A stretch of 64,000 nucleotides of DNA from Paenibacillus sp. JJ-100 (GTDB taxonomy: Bacteria; Bacillota; Bacilli; Paenibacillales; Paenibacillaceae), in contig NZ_CAOJCM010000001.1 in assembly GCF_948329825.1 (NCBI RefSeq), positions 1,302,001 to 1,366,000 on the forward strand, read 5' to 3'. The notes beneath the pieces are model-generated. The model saw only the letters and a list, made by a program, of their open reading frames with translations, did no database searches and was not told the DNA's origin. Positions 9,971 to 18,560 of the stretch are shown here, one piece after another (the first letter of the stretch is position 1; each line of letters opens with the position of its first letter). The translations under genes were made by a program, and so were the position numbers.

Positions 9971-10636
9971 TTATGATGAAGATTTCTGATGTCCTGTATT
10001 TTCACTACTTGCATATTGCAGCAACATATCAACAAGCTGCTCCGACATCTGATGATCCAAAGGATGCAGGTCATGGGAGCTATGGGTAACCATCTTCTGA
10101 AGCATGCCCATCATGACCGTAAAAATGAACTGTGCCAGTTTAAGCGGTGGGGTGGCGTTCTGGATACTGCCATCGGCAATTCCAGTAGTTAATGCGTTCA
10201 GCAGAAAATGTTTTTCCTTACCGACTCGGATAAAGTGCTCATACGTATCTCTGAGATCCGGCTGAAAATGATAAGCTTCAAAATTAATATCAAACAGTTG
10301 TATAAAACGGATGTGATCAGGATGCAATTTGGAAAAATGGACCCAGGCATGCAGCATCGATTCAAGCTGCTCATAGCCACTAACAACAGGATTGGCAGCC
10401 TGACTGACGGATAGCGTCAATGTCTCGACCAACTGCATCTGAATCGTGAGCAGCAACTCATCGAGAGAGTGGAAGTGTTTATAAAAGGTCACTCGGCTAA
10501 GATTAGCCTCTTCACAGACATCTTTAATCTTCACTTGATGTAGTCCGTGCCTGAGAAAAAGCATCTGGCCTGATTCTAACAGTTGATCACGGTGCTGACT
10601 TTTTAACTGCTGATGCCAATTTTCATTCACTTGCAT
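9971..10636 (-). CDS. TetR-family regulator of the adjacent efflux pump
   Basis: The protein (221 residues from the ATG at 10636) begins with a TetR helix-turn-helix (LESGQMLFLRHGLHQVKIKDVCEEANLSRVTFYKHFHSLDELL) followed by an all-helical ligand domain. The ATG at 10636 has AAAGGAAACC upstream; a longer open frame to 10708 would lie inside the MFS gene and has no such site. It overlaps the end of the upstream MFS gene by 14 bases, so the two are translationally coupled and transcribed as efflux gene then regulator. It most likely represses its own operon in response to a toxic compound. Confidence 0.88.
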   Translation of the reverse strand: MQVNENWHQQLKSQHRDQLLESGQMLFLRHGLHQVKIKDVCEEANLSRVTFYKHFHSLDELLLTIQMQLVETLTLSVSQAANPVVSGYEQLESMLHAWVHFSKLHPDHIRFIQLFDINFEAYHFQPDLRDTYEHFIRVGKEKHFLLNALTTGIADGSIQNATPPLKLAQFIFTVMMGMLQKMVTHSSHDLHPLDHQMSEQLVDMLLQYASSENTGHQKSSS

Positions 10637-11825
10637 ATCGGTTTCCTTTCTTGAGACGTTGTGCTTGTATCGTAAGTGATAATGCTGCAAGTAGCATGAT
10701 AGCGCCAAAAATATAAGGGAAGTTCACGTTCTTGTCAAACAGCAGACCAGCAACCAGCGGACCGAAGACGGTTCCCAAGCTGGAATATGTCGTGTTCAGG
10801 CCGGATGCGTAGCCTTGACGGTCCCCAGCACTTTTAGATATCAGTGAGCTAACGGTAGGTCGCAAAAATGCATTAAAAGCAAAGTACAATGCAGATGCAA
10901 ACAAAAGGAATACCAGATTAACCTTGATTAACATGAGCATAAGAGCAATCGGGGTCATGACTAAGGACAAGCGAATAAGCTTGATCTCACCCCATCGTTT
11001 CACGAAAATGTCCAATAGCCAGATCTGGATCACAATACCGATCAAAGCTCCCATTGTAATAATAATCGAGATGGTTGAAGCATCAAAGCCGTATTTATAT
11101 TCAGCAAAAAGGGAGAATACCGTCTCATAACTCATCAGACCAAAGGTCATGACAAGAATAATCAACAAATAACCAAAATAGGGGACCTTGAATGAACTCC
11201 AGATTTGTCCGCCTATGCTAAAGCCTTTTTTCTTCGTAGTAGAGATTGCTCTTTTCTCAGGTGGAAGAGTTTCCGGCAACAGAAGAGTAAGCAGGGCCGC
11301 AACCAGCCCCAAACCGGAAGCAACGAAATATGGCATACGCACACCCATCTCGGCAATGAACCCCCCAAGCCCAGGTCCAAGCACCATTCCCAGATTCATT
11401 GAAGCTCCGAAATAACCCATACCCTTGGCACGAGTCTCCGGGGTAGTAATATCGGCAACATAAGCTAGATTAGCTGGAACCATCAGACCTAGACTAATCC
11501 CCCCGATGAAACGAGCGACATAGAGGAGCGGCAACGATTCCGAGACTGCAAAAATCAGATCAGAGACGACAACAAGAAACATTCCTGCCAAGATCAGCTT
11601 TTTACGTCCGAAGCGGTCAGCCCATTGTCCTCCCAGCGGCGAAAATAAAAATTGCGCTGCACCAAAGGCGGCGACCAAAAAGCCCGCAACTGTGCCTCCA
11701 GCATGAAACAACTTTAGATACTCCGGCAAAATGGGTATGAGCATTCCTTGTCCTAATAAAGCTATGAACAGATTCAACATAAGAATAAACATCGGTAGGC
11801 GGGACGATTTAGGCAGTGAACTCAT
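10623..11825 (-). CDS. MFS multidrug efflux transporter (DHA1, NorA/Bmr-like)
   Basis: A 400-residue, 12-segment drug/proton antiporter. The N-terminal half shows MFS motif A (GGQWADRFGRKKLI) and a motif C pattern typical of exporters (MNLGMVLGPGLGGFIAEMG), which separates it from sugar importers. Length and motifs fit the NorA/Bmr/TetA(L)-like DHA1 group. CTCCTT read on the minus strand as AAGGAG lies before the start at 11825. The co-transcribed TetR gene overlaps its 3' end. Palindromes in the upstream gap could be the operator. The drug range cannot be read from sequence. Confidence 0.88.
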   Translation of the reverse strand: MSSLPKSSRLPMFILMLNLFIALLGQGMLIPILPEYLKLFHAGGTVAGFLVAAFGAAQFLFSPLGGQWADRFGRKKLILAGMFLVVVSDLIFAVSESLPLLYVARFIGGISLGLMVPANLAYVADITTPETRAKGMGYFGASMNLGMVLGPGLGGFIAEMGVRMPYFVASGLGLVAALLTLLLPETLPPEKRAISTTKKKGFSIGGQIWSSFKVPYFGYLLIILVMTFGLMSYETVFSLFAEYKYGFDASTISIIITMGALIGIVIQIWLLDIFVKRWGEIKLIRLSLVMTPIALMLMLIKVNLVFLLFASALYFAFNAFLRPTVSSLISKSAGDRQGYASGLNTTYSSLGTVFGPLVAGLLFDKNVNFPYIFGAIMLLAALSLTIQAQRLKKGNRYASE

Positions 11826-11870
11826 AGGACTATATTTATCTCTCCTTCTTCAACATTACACAAAATAACA

Positions 11871-11919
11871 GTTTACAGTGTGTTAACCTTTACGCGATGT
11901 AAACTATTATAGTGTGTTA
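11871..11919. promoter_or_regulatory. Candidate TetR operator region
   Basis: TTTAC and GTAAA flank a 5-base centre at 11890-11904, GTTTAC at 11871 mirrors GTAAAC at 11899, and AGTGTGTTA is repeated directly at 11877-11885 and 11911-11919 (34 bases apart). The block lies between the efflux gene and the divergent methyltransferase, so binding there could control both. Confidence 0.4.
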
Positions 11920-11964
11920 TACTCTTTGTTGTAAATACACTTTTTGGGAATAAGGTGAGATATA

Positions 11965-12705
11965 ATGATTGATCACAATAATCAAGAAGAGTATCGGGAC
12001 CCGATGAACTATGATTTGGAATTTGGCGGGGAAACGGACAAATATGAATTCTTTCTTGAAATGGCGAAAAAGCATTCAGGACAAGTATTGGAACTGGCTT
12101 GTGGTACAGGATTAGTTGCATTGTATCTGGCGGAACGTGGAATTCCTGTTACAGGTGTAGATATTATGGAACCTATGCTAGCGTATGCTCGCGTCAAAGC
12201 GAAGGACTTGCCCGTGACATTTATTCAAGCGGATGCCCGCACATTTGAATCGGAACAGCGTTTTTCCATGATTTTTCTGACAGGTAATGCATTTCAGGCT
12301 TTTCTAAGTGATGAGGATCAGAGGGCTTTGTTACAAACGGTGTATAGTCATCTGGAGCCAGGTGGAGTGTTTGTATTTGAAATGCGGAATCCCGACGGCA
12401 ATGATCTAACGGATGAGGAAGAAGAGAGCTGGGGAACGTTTGTTGATATAGATGGTGTTACTGTCAAAGTTTCTGGAACCCAGACTTATGATGCTTCCAA
12501 GCAGATCATGCACTGGGTTACCATTAGAGATTGGGGACATCGCCAAACAACATCGCGAATCGCTTGTCGATTTACGGATGTGAAGACACTTCAGCAGTTG
12601 CTGAAGAAACAAGGTTTTATTCTAGAGAACCAATATGCGAACTGGGATCAGACTGCGTTTCAATCGTCCAGTCCGTTAGTCATTAGTGTGTGTAAGAAAG
12701 GTTAA
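11965..12705 (+). CDS. SAM-dependent class I methyltransferase, substrate unknown
   Basis: This 246-residue protein shows the Rossmann methyltransferase motif I (VLELACGTGLVALYLAERG), an acidic residue at the end of strand 2 (VTGVDIMEPML), and motif II with adenine-binding ADARTF. The C-terminal half is beta-rich (KVSGTQTYDASKQIMHWVTIRDW), as in small-molecule methyltransferases with a lid domain. It is divergent from the MFS efflux gene and shares a control region with it, so a role in modifying the same class of compounds is possible but unproven. AAGGTGAG lies before the ATG. Confidence 0.85.
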   Translation: MIDHNNQEEYRDPMNYDLEFGGETDKYEFFLEMAKKHSGQVLELACGTGLVALYLAERGIPVTGVDIMEPMLAYARVKAKDLPVTFIQADARTFESEQRFSMIFLTGNAFQAFLSDEDQRALLQTVYSHLEPGGVFVFEMRNPDGNDLTDEEEESWGTFVDIDGVTVKVSGTQTYDASKQIMHWVTIRDWGHRQTTSRIACRFTDVKTLQQLLKKQGFILENQYANWDQTAFQSSSPLVISVCKKG

Positions 12706-12867
12706 TTAGGAATACATAGTTTTGTTGTAAAAAAATATCTCTCTGTTCTTAGCATGTCGATACGATCTGTTTTAACTTTGGTGAAGTGCTTTCCATCAAA
12801 AGTGAAGAATCCGAATCATCAGTTTAATTCGTAATAGGCTGATCGCTTAGGATAAGCCAAAACTAAG

Positions 12868-12903
12868 CCAAAAACCCTCTATTAACGTGCAGGGGGTTTT
12901 TGG
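12868..12903. terminator. Bidirectional terminator between methyltransferase and TetR genes
   Basis: CCAAAAACCCTC pairs with GGGGGTTTTTGG around a 12-base loop. Both arms include A/T runs, so it can work in both directions. The rest of 12706-12942 holds no gene I can see. Confidence 0.7.
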
Positions 12904-12942
12904 TGAGGAAAATGAATGACTAGGATAATTAATGACCGTACG

Positions 12943-13560
12943 TTATCCAATGCGTACACCTTCGATAAAAACGCGTACAATCTTCTCCGCCAAGACGCGA
13001 TGAGATTCATATTTCTGGCAATCATATTCACGATTCCCCATTAACATTAAGGTTGAGAACGCTTCTGCCAGAAACAACGGATCTTCTTCACGAAATAACT
13101 GCTGATCCATAGCTTGTTTGAAATGGGAGGCCAATACTTCATGGATCTGATGCTCCGCTTCACGAATGGCTTGGATTTGCTCTTCTTCCAACAAAGGCTC
13201 TGCTTCGCGCATCATGGTTTCAATTTCTCCGTGCGGATTCGCCAATCGAGTCTCGGCTAATCGAATTAATCCTTCTTGCAGATGTTCAGCCTCATCTAGC
13301 ATGTGTGCAGTAATCTTTCTAACATTCTGTAGCATCGTCGTCATCGCTGCTCTGAATAGATCCGATTTTCCCGCGAAATGATAATATATGGTCGGTTTGG
13401 ACACACCGCATTTTTTGCCAATCTGTTGCAGTGTCACCATCTCATAACCGAATTCTTTAAAAAGAGTAGATGCGGTATAAACAATCGTCTGTTGTATGGA
13501 AATGTCATTGTTCGTCTGCTTCGGTCTACCACGCGAACGTTTGGGTGCTTGCTCTGACAT
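12943..13560 (-). CDS. TetR-family regulator, target unknown
   Basis: About 205 residues. A basic leader (KRSRGRPKQTNND) precedes a TetR helix-turn-helix (ASTLFKEFGYEMVTLQQIGKKCGVSKPTIYYHFAGKSDLF), then a helical ligand domain with a conserved-looking EAFSTLMLMGNREY stretch. Start choice is uncertain: the ATG at 13560 lies 13 bases after GGAG, while the in-frame GTG at 13572 is only one base from that site. No partner gene is in the same operon; the plus-strand sequence upstream of it is degraded, so its original target may have been lost. Confidence 0.85.
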   Translation of the reverse strand: MSEQAPKRSRGRPKQTNNDISIQQTIVYTASTLFKEFGYEMVTLQQIGKKCGVSKPTIYYHFAGKSDLFRAAMTTMLQNVRKITAHMLDEAEHLQEGLIRLAETRLANPHGEIETMMREAEPLLEEEQIQAIREAEHQIHEVLASHFKQAMDQQLFREEDPLFLAEAFSTLMLMGNREYDCQKYESHRVLAEKIVRVFIEGVRIG

Positions 13561-13611
13561 AGAATCGGACACTCTCCTTCACCCATATTCTATGTCAAAC
13601 GATAAATATAA

Positions 13612-13738
13612 GCAAAGTATCTTGTAATATTACTAACGGCTTGCGGAAGGGACATAACGCGCCTACGACTACTGAAAAGAGCAGCTCCAGCAGGTTATTC
13701 AGGCATTGGAACAGTGGTTTAAAAAATGGAATAAATAA
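13612..13738 (+). other. Possible decayed gene tail
   Basis: A short open stretch at 13679-13738 encodes KEQLQQVIQALEQWFKKWNK then stop, which reads like a real C-terminus. A neighbouring frame just upstream reads GHNAPTTTEK, and another contains LLTACG, which resembles a lipoprotein cleavage site. One or two frameshifts would connect them. I do not recognise a family and this may be chance. Confidence 0.25.
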
Positions 13739-13770
13739 AACAACATATAGATGTTGCTTCGTTTCAAATA

Positions 13771-13823
13771 AAAAGACTAAAAGCGATAAACCGATCAAAA
13801 TGGTTTATCGCTTTTAGTCTTTT
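13771..13823. terminator. Strong bidirectional terminator, 22-bp perfect stem
   Basis: The arms at 13771-13792 and 13802-13823 are perfect reverse complements with a 9-base loop and begin and end in AAAA/TTTT. It follows the stop of the minus-strand GlsB-like gene and the plus-strand remnant. Confidence 0.9.
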
Positions 13824-13845
13824 CTAACCATTTAACGTCTTCGAA

Positions 13846-14103
13846 TTAACGTTTTCGGAATGCACCGCCACGCGCCAGAGCGAAAAAGATCAGAAGCGCA
13901 ATAATGGCTCCCACAATCGCAGGAATGATATGAAACCCACCGACGACAGGCCCCCTTGCACCAAGCAGCTCCGTCCCTAGCCAAGAACCGATAAAACCTG
14001 CGACAATATTTCCAATTACGCCTCCCGGCACGTCACGCCCAATCAGACTCCCACTTAACCAACCGATAAGACCACCAACGATAAGTACCCAGATAAGATC
14101 CAT
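13846..14103 (-). CDS. GlsB/YeaQ/YmgE-family small membrane protein
   Basis: An 85-residue protein with three hydrophobic, glycine-rich segments (IWVLIVGGLIGWLSGSLIG, GNIVAGFIGSWLG, IPAIVGAIIALLIFFALA) and a basic tail. This pattern and the GRDVPGGVIGNIVAGFIGSWLG core are typical of the family once called transglycosylase-associated. These proteins are often stress-induced; the biochemical role is not established. AAAGGAG lies before the ATG at 14103. Confidence 0.88.
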   Translation of the reverse strand: MDLIWVLIVGGLIGWLSGSLIGRDVPGGVIGNIVAGFIGSWLGTELLGARGPVVGGFHIIPAIVGAIIALLIFFALARGGAFRKR

Positions 14104-14276
14104 GTATTTGTCTCCTTTCTGTTGAATTCTTTATGTTATGTTCAGACCGAGCAACTTGAACCTAGAAGACATGTTTTTTTTTGCCAAAGCATTGTTTATA
14201 GTAGATACATTGAGTCATTCCGCGACAATTGATTTAAAAAGGAATGTGCGGATATGCCGAACGGGAGGGATTCCCT

Positions 14277-14984
14277 TTGAAGAAAATACTCGTTATTGAT
14301 GATGAAGTCGCCATTCGAGATTTGATTGAGCTGGTACTCAGACGAGAAAGCTACAATGTGCAGACGGCGGGAGATGGCAGAACCGGCCTGAAACAGTTGG
14401 AAACGTTTGAGCCTGATCTGGTGGTACTTGACTTGATGCTGCCTGACTGCTCTGGATATGACTTATGCAAGGAAATTACCGGGAAACGTACTATTCCTGT
14501 GATCATGCTCTCTGCTAAAAATGAAGTGATCGACAAGGTGCTGGGCCTAGAGCTAGGCGCCGAGGATTATATGACCAAACCTTTTGATAATCGGGAATTA
14601 CTCGCACGAATCAAGGTGATTTTGAGAAGAAACGAGAGCAGGAAGGAAACAAGTGAAGCGACAGTAGCGCAACCTACACGTATCATGCATGAAGAACTGA
14701 CATTTGACCTGGAAAACAGAAGAGTGCTAAAGAACGACATGCCTGTCTCGTTGACGGCCAAAGAATTTAAAATTCTGGAAACGCTGCTCAAACGGCCTGA
14801 CAAAATTTTCACTCGAGATGAACTGCTGCAGATTGGTTGGGGATATGATTTTATGGGAGACAGTCGCAGTGTGGATATGACTATTATGCGATTACGGAAG
14901 AAGCTGGAGGACAATGCGGACGAACCGAAGTATGTTAGAACCATCTATGGATTTGGCTATCAGCTTGGAGGTGGCGAGACCTGA
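14277..14984 (+). CDS. OmpR/PhoB-family response regulator
   Basis: A 235-residue two-domain regulator. The receiver domain has the acidic pair at 8-9 (VIDDEV), phosphoacceptor Asp52 (LVVLDLMLPD), and the conserved Lys in YMTKPFD. The C-terminal winged helix has the OmpR pattern (LTAKEFKILETLLKRPDKIFTRDELL, VDMTIMRLRKKLED, VRTIYGFGYQL). The TTG at 14277 is chosen: GGGAGGGA lies 6 bases upstream and the protein then begins LKKILVIDDE, whereas an in-frame ATG at 14244 has no good site. It overlaps the sensor kinase gene and is the response partner of that kinase. The signal is unknown. Confidence 0.93.
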   Translation: MKKILVIDDEVAIRDLIELVLRRESYNVQTAGDGRTGLKQLETFEPDLVVLDLMLPDCSGYDLCKEITGKRTIPVIMLSAKNEVIDKVLGLELGAEDYMTKPFDNRELLARIKVILRRNESRKETSEATVAQPTRIMHEELTFDLENRRVLKNDMPVSLTAKEFKILETLLKRPDKIFTRDELLQIGWGYDFMGDSRSVDMTIMRLRKKLEDNADEPKYVRTIYGFGYQLGGGET

Positions 14985-16411
14985 AATACGCAACGCGCTT
15001 GCTACTGAATTATTTGTTTTTCTCTGTACTGTCCTTTGGCATCATCATATTTCTAGTTAATAAAGCGATTGATTACTACAGTTTCATAACCATCGAAAAA
15101 CAGATGATGGAGAAAGCGGATCTGTCTGAGCTATCCTTTCGTGAAGTGTTATCACAGCATAGGTCTTCGTCAGGAGAGCCTGAGACCAAGGTGATTGTCA
15201 GACTTGCGCTGGAGAAGCTGAAAGCTTCAGGCAAGGAAGTACGTATCTATGATAGCTCCAAGCAGTTACTGGGCTTAGCTGTGGATGGCATCATCATTCA
15301 TGATGGCAAACCTCTTGTTTTTGATAAAAATATTGAAAAAGCTCTTAGTGGTAGCTATGCCTACACCGTAACGGAAGATCATTTTTTATATTTTGCCACG
15401 CCGATTCAGGATCAGTACTATCAAAATGCATATGTGTATGAGTTCGTGGAGGATATATCGTACTTTTATGTCATGATGGATCAGATTCGTTATATTCTGT
15501 TTGTAGGTGCCGGCGGATTCATTGTGCTCATTACGTTATCCAGTCTGTGGATTGCAAGAAATACTACAAAGCCGATCAAGATGTTACTCGGGGCTGCACA
15601 AAGCTTCTCCAAACGAGAGTTTAGGCGGGTTCATCTGAAGCGTAACGATGAGTTAGGCATGCTCGCGGATGGATTGGATCAAATGGGTCGGCAGCTTCAT
15701 GATTATATCCAGTACCAGAAACAATTTGTCTCCAATGTATCTCACGAGTTAAAAACACCACTGGCAGCTATTCGTGGCTTCTCTCAATATTTATATGAAG
15801 GGGAGAACGAGAATCAGGAACTGCAAAAAATATATGCTCATCTGATGCAAGAATCGGATCGGCTCACCCGCTTGATTAATGAACTCTTATTATTATCCCG
15901 ATTCGATAAGGCTGATTCCAAGGAATTGGAAGTCGAGAAGACAGAAATTTACGAACTGATTCAGCAAGTCGCCACGAATATGAGAGCCAAGGCTGAGGAT
16001 AAAGGGATCGAGATTATCACCAGAAGAACGGAGTCGGAAGCGGAAGATGGGCGTACTATGTCAAGAGTCTACGCTAACGTGAATGTAATGCTGATGTCTC
16101 ATGCGTTCGCCAATCTTGTGGATAATGCGATCAAATACTCAGGAGATCTGTCGCAGATTGAAGTGGAGATGGAACATACTTCGAGCGAGGTGGTTATTCG
16201 GGTATGTGATCAGGGCATCGGTATTGCGAGTGATGAGCTGGAGCGAGTGCAGGAACGTTTTTATCGGGCGAAAAATGCTAGCACAGCGAACGGTTCAGGT
16301 CTTGGACTTTCCATTTGCAAAGAGATAGTGGAGCGGTTTAATGGATATATTGACATCGAAAGCGAGCTGGGAAAAGGGACGACCGTTACGATTGTTCTGC
16401 CCCGTTCATAA
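14981..16411 (+). CDS. Membrane sensor histidine kinase (HAMP, HisKA, HATPase)
   Basis: Layout: first membrane helix at about 8-28, an extracytoplasmic sensing segment, second helix at about 165-187, HAMP linker, HisKA with phospho-His about 255 (SNVSHELKTPLAAIRGF), and HATPase with N box (NLVDNAIKYS), G1 (DQGIGI) and G2 (GSGLGLSICK). The most natural reading starts at CTG 14981, which overlaps the regulator stop as CTGA and has GGAGG 9 bases upstream, giving an N-terminus LKYATRLLLNYLFF. A TTG at 14999 is the first standard start codon in frame but has no well-placed site. Partner of the preceding response regulator. Confidence 0.9.
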   Translation: MKYATRLLLNYLFFSVLSFGIIIFLVNKAIDYYSFITIEKQMMEKADLSELSFREVLSQHRSSSGEPETKVIVRLALEKLKASGKEVRIYDSSKQLLGLAVDGIIIHDGKPLVFDKNIEKALSGSYAYTVTEDHFLYFATPIQDQYYQNAYVYEFVEDISYFYVMMDQIRYILFVGAGGFIVLITLSSLWIARNTTKPIKMLLGAAQSFSKREFRRVHLKRNDELGMLADGLDQMGRQLHDYIQYQKQFVSNVSHELKTPLAAIRGFSQYLYEGENENQELQKIYAHLMQESDRLTRLINELLLLSRFDKADSKELEVEKTEIYELIQQVATNMRAKAEDKGIEIITRRTESEAEDGRTMSRVYANVNVMLMSHAFANLVDNAIKYSGDLSQIEVEMEHTSSEVVIRVCDQGIGIASDELERVQERFYRAKNASTANGSGLGLSICKEIVERFNGYIDIESELGKGTTVTIVLPRS

Positions 16412-16524
16412 GCATGTGCGGATATCGTTAACGTTACAAGATTGATACAATTCTGTTATAAGACTAACAAATGCTTTTTTTATAATCACTTCATAAGAAC
16501 AAATCACACTTTTATGGAGGGATC

Positions 16525-17247
16525 ATGATGAAATTAATAAATAAAACGGCGGTTTTTATTCTACTCAGTCTCATACTTACGACGGCACTAACGGGCTGCC
16601 AGTCCAGTAATGCCACATCTCCGGAGCCTGCGCAGAAGTCGGCTGAACAAAACACATCAGATAAACAGAACATGGGTGAAGAAGCAACAAACTCGGGTAA
16701 GCCAACTACTCAAATCTCTGAGGGAGAAGAGGGTGCTGAAGTCATTAAGGAAGGTTCGATGGAGAAAGAAGGCAATGTGGTGCTGAAGGAGCTTGCATTT
16801 GTATATAATGGACATACGATTGCCATCTCGGATATTGCGAATGAGGAGCAAATGGAACAGATGCTGGGCAAACCCGATAACCTGAAAACTCATACGTACA
16901 CTGCTGATGACGGAACCAATATGGACACGTTAATCGGTTTTACGGAAAAAGTGTATACGTATCCCGGTCTGGAGATTAAAACGATTAGCATACCGGAGGG
17001 AAAACAGGACTCCATTTTTCATATCGAAATAACAGATCCCAAGTATGTGACAGCTCGGAACATTAAAACAGGCGACAGCCTGGAGACGCTCAAAAGTACG
17101 TACCCTGAGGGGAAACTACTCGGTGACGGTGCACCTGACGAGGAGGATGACTTCCGTTACGAACCATCTAATTACGTAGATGTCATGTCGTTTCATATCA
17201 AAGATGCGAAGGTAGAGAGCATTCAAATTTACAGCCTTCTGGATTAA
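16525..17247 (+). CDS. Lipoprotein, unknown function, downstream of the two-component system
   Basis: The 240-residue protein begins with a lipoprotein signal peptide (basic start, hydrophobic core, lipobox LTGC with Cys at about 25). It is followed by a Ser/Gln/Glu-rich linker to about residue 85 and a folded domain with YNGHTIAISD, MLGKPDNLKTHTY and GDSLETLKSTYPEGKLL. The two halves of that domain resemble each other in spacing, which suggests a BLIP/SmpA-like fold, but I cannot confirm it. TATGGAGGG lies before the ATG pair at 16525/16528. It follows the kinase gene by 113 bases and may be its target or share its envelope signal. Confidence 0.8.
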   Translation: MMKLINKTAVFILLSLILTTALTGCQSSNATSPEPAQKSAEQNTSDKQNMGEEATNSGKPTTQISEGEEGAEVIKEGSMEKEGNVVLKELAFVYNGHTIAISDIANEEQMEQMLGKPDNLKTHTYTADDGTNMDTLIGFTEKVYTYPGLEIKTISIPEGKQDSIFHIEITDPKYVTARNIKTGDSLETLKSTYPEGKLLGDGAPDEEDDFRYEPSNYVDVMSFHIKDAKVESIQIYSLLD

Positions 17248-17285
17248 CGTAATGCAAGATAGCTGACTTATACGTTGTACCTTTC

Positions 17286-17312
17286 AAACCTGCCATTTCG
17301 GCAGGTTTGATC
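17286..17312 (+). terminator. Terminator after the lipoprotein gene
   Basis: AAACCTGCC pairs with GGCAGGTTT around ATTTC, followed by a broken T tract. From here to 17515 no gene or known riboswitch pattern is visible. Confidence 0.6.
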
Positions 17313-17528
17313 TCGTTTATGGAAGGCTATTTCATAGTTAGATGTACCTTTTGTACATATGAAAAGTACGAGTTTGCCATACACAACTTTGTTGGACTAT
17401 TATTAAACTCTTGCCGCTCTCAGACTATGTTTGCTTATACTCAAAACGTTTCTCTAGACCCACACAAATGTCCAATGATACCATCATACAAGTGTTTAGA
17501 GAGTCAGAGATTGCAGGAGGAACGGAAC

Positions 17529-18434
17529 GTGGATCAACAAAGATATGATAATCTAAAGCTAGGGGAACGCGGGGCGATCATCAGTATCATTGCTTATATC
17601 TGTTTGACTGCACTGAAACTGGTCATTGGTACAATGGCTGGCTCTGAAGCACTCAAAGCGGACGGTTTAAATAATGCGACGGACATTGTTGCATCTATTG
17701 CGGTATTCATTGGATTAAGGTTTGCGCAACGTCCAGCAGACAAAGATCATACATATGGACACTGGAGAGCGGAAACCGTGGCGTCGCTCGTAGCTTCATT
17801 TATTATGATGGCGGTGGGACTGCAAGTCTTGTTCGAAGCTTTCGGTTCTGTATTTCAAGACAAGCATGAATCCCCTGATCTGATTGCTGCGTATACAGGA
17901 GTGTTCTGTGCAGGTATCATGGTTCTGGTTTATCGATACAACAAAAGACTGGCCACTCGCATTAAAAGTCAGGCTGTAATGGCTGCCGCACGTGACAATA
18001 TCTCGGACGCATGGGTGAGTATTGGTGCTGTCATCGGAATTATTGGTTCTCAGTTCGGTTTACCGTGGCTGGACCCTGTAACGGCGATTATCGTTGGTTT
18101 GCTCATTTGCAAAACGGCATGGGACATTTTCAGAGAAGCCACGCACCATCTTACCGATGGTTTCGACGTGGATCTAATTCAAGAATATCGGGACACGATT
18201 GCTGGGATCGCTGGTGTAGAGACAGTGAAAGAGGTAAGAGCTCGCAATTACGGAAGTAATGCTGTCGTTGATGTGGTTATCACGGTCAAAGCAGATCTGG
18301 ATTTGCAGCAAGCACATGATATCTGTACCGATGTGGAGAATGAACTTCTGGAGGAACATCAAGTGTATACCGTACATGTTCACGTTGAGCCGGAGCCCGA
18401 GCAAGAGAGCAGAATGATAAAAGAATGTATGTAA
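17529..18434 (+). CDS. Cation diffusion facilitator, Mn-type efflux transporter
   Basis: A 301-residue CDF exporter with six membrane segments and a C-terminal cytoplasmic dimerisation domain (VETVKEVRARNYGSNAVVDVVITVKADLDLQQAHDI, then VHVHVEPE). The metal site reads NxxxD in the second segment (DGLNNATD) and DxxxD in the fifth (RDNISDAW), a combination associated with Mn2+ exporters such as the MneP/MneS type rather than the HxxxD of Zn carriers. Start: GTG at 17529 with AGGAGG 8 bases upstream; an open frame back to 17307 lacks a site and has no family-like sequence. It probably protects against excess manganese. Confidence 0.88.
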   Translation: MDQQRYDNLKLGERGAIISIIAYICLTALKLVIGTMAGSEALKADGLNNATDIVASIAVFIGLRFAQRPADKDHTYGHWRAETVASLVASFIMMAVGLQVLFEAFGSVFQDKHESPDLIAAYTGVFCAGIMVLVYRYNKRLATRIKSQAVMAAARDNISDAWVSIGAVIGIIGSQFGLPWLDPVTAIIVGLLICKTAWDIFREATHHLTDGFDVDLIQEYRDTIAGIAGVETVKEVRARNYGSNAVVDVVITVKADLDLQQAHDICTDVENELLEEHQVYTVHVHVEPEPEQESRMIKECM

Positions 18435-18461
18435 TACTACTTTCTTCAGAAGGATAAAGAT

Positions 18462-18511
18462 AACGTCAAAAAACCAGTAAACAGTATCCTGTTTACTGGT
18501 TTTTTGACGTT
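18462..18511. terminator. Bidirectional terminator, 23-bp perfect stem
   Basis: The arms 18462-18484 and 18489-18511 are perfect reverse complements around a TATC loop, and each contains a run of six A or T. It separates the convergent CDF and ferritin-like genes. Confidence 0.9.
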
Positions 18512-18560
18512 GTTTATGAAGTTGACGTTGGTTTAACAAACGATTAGACGCAACCTTCAA

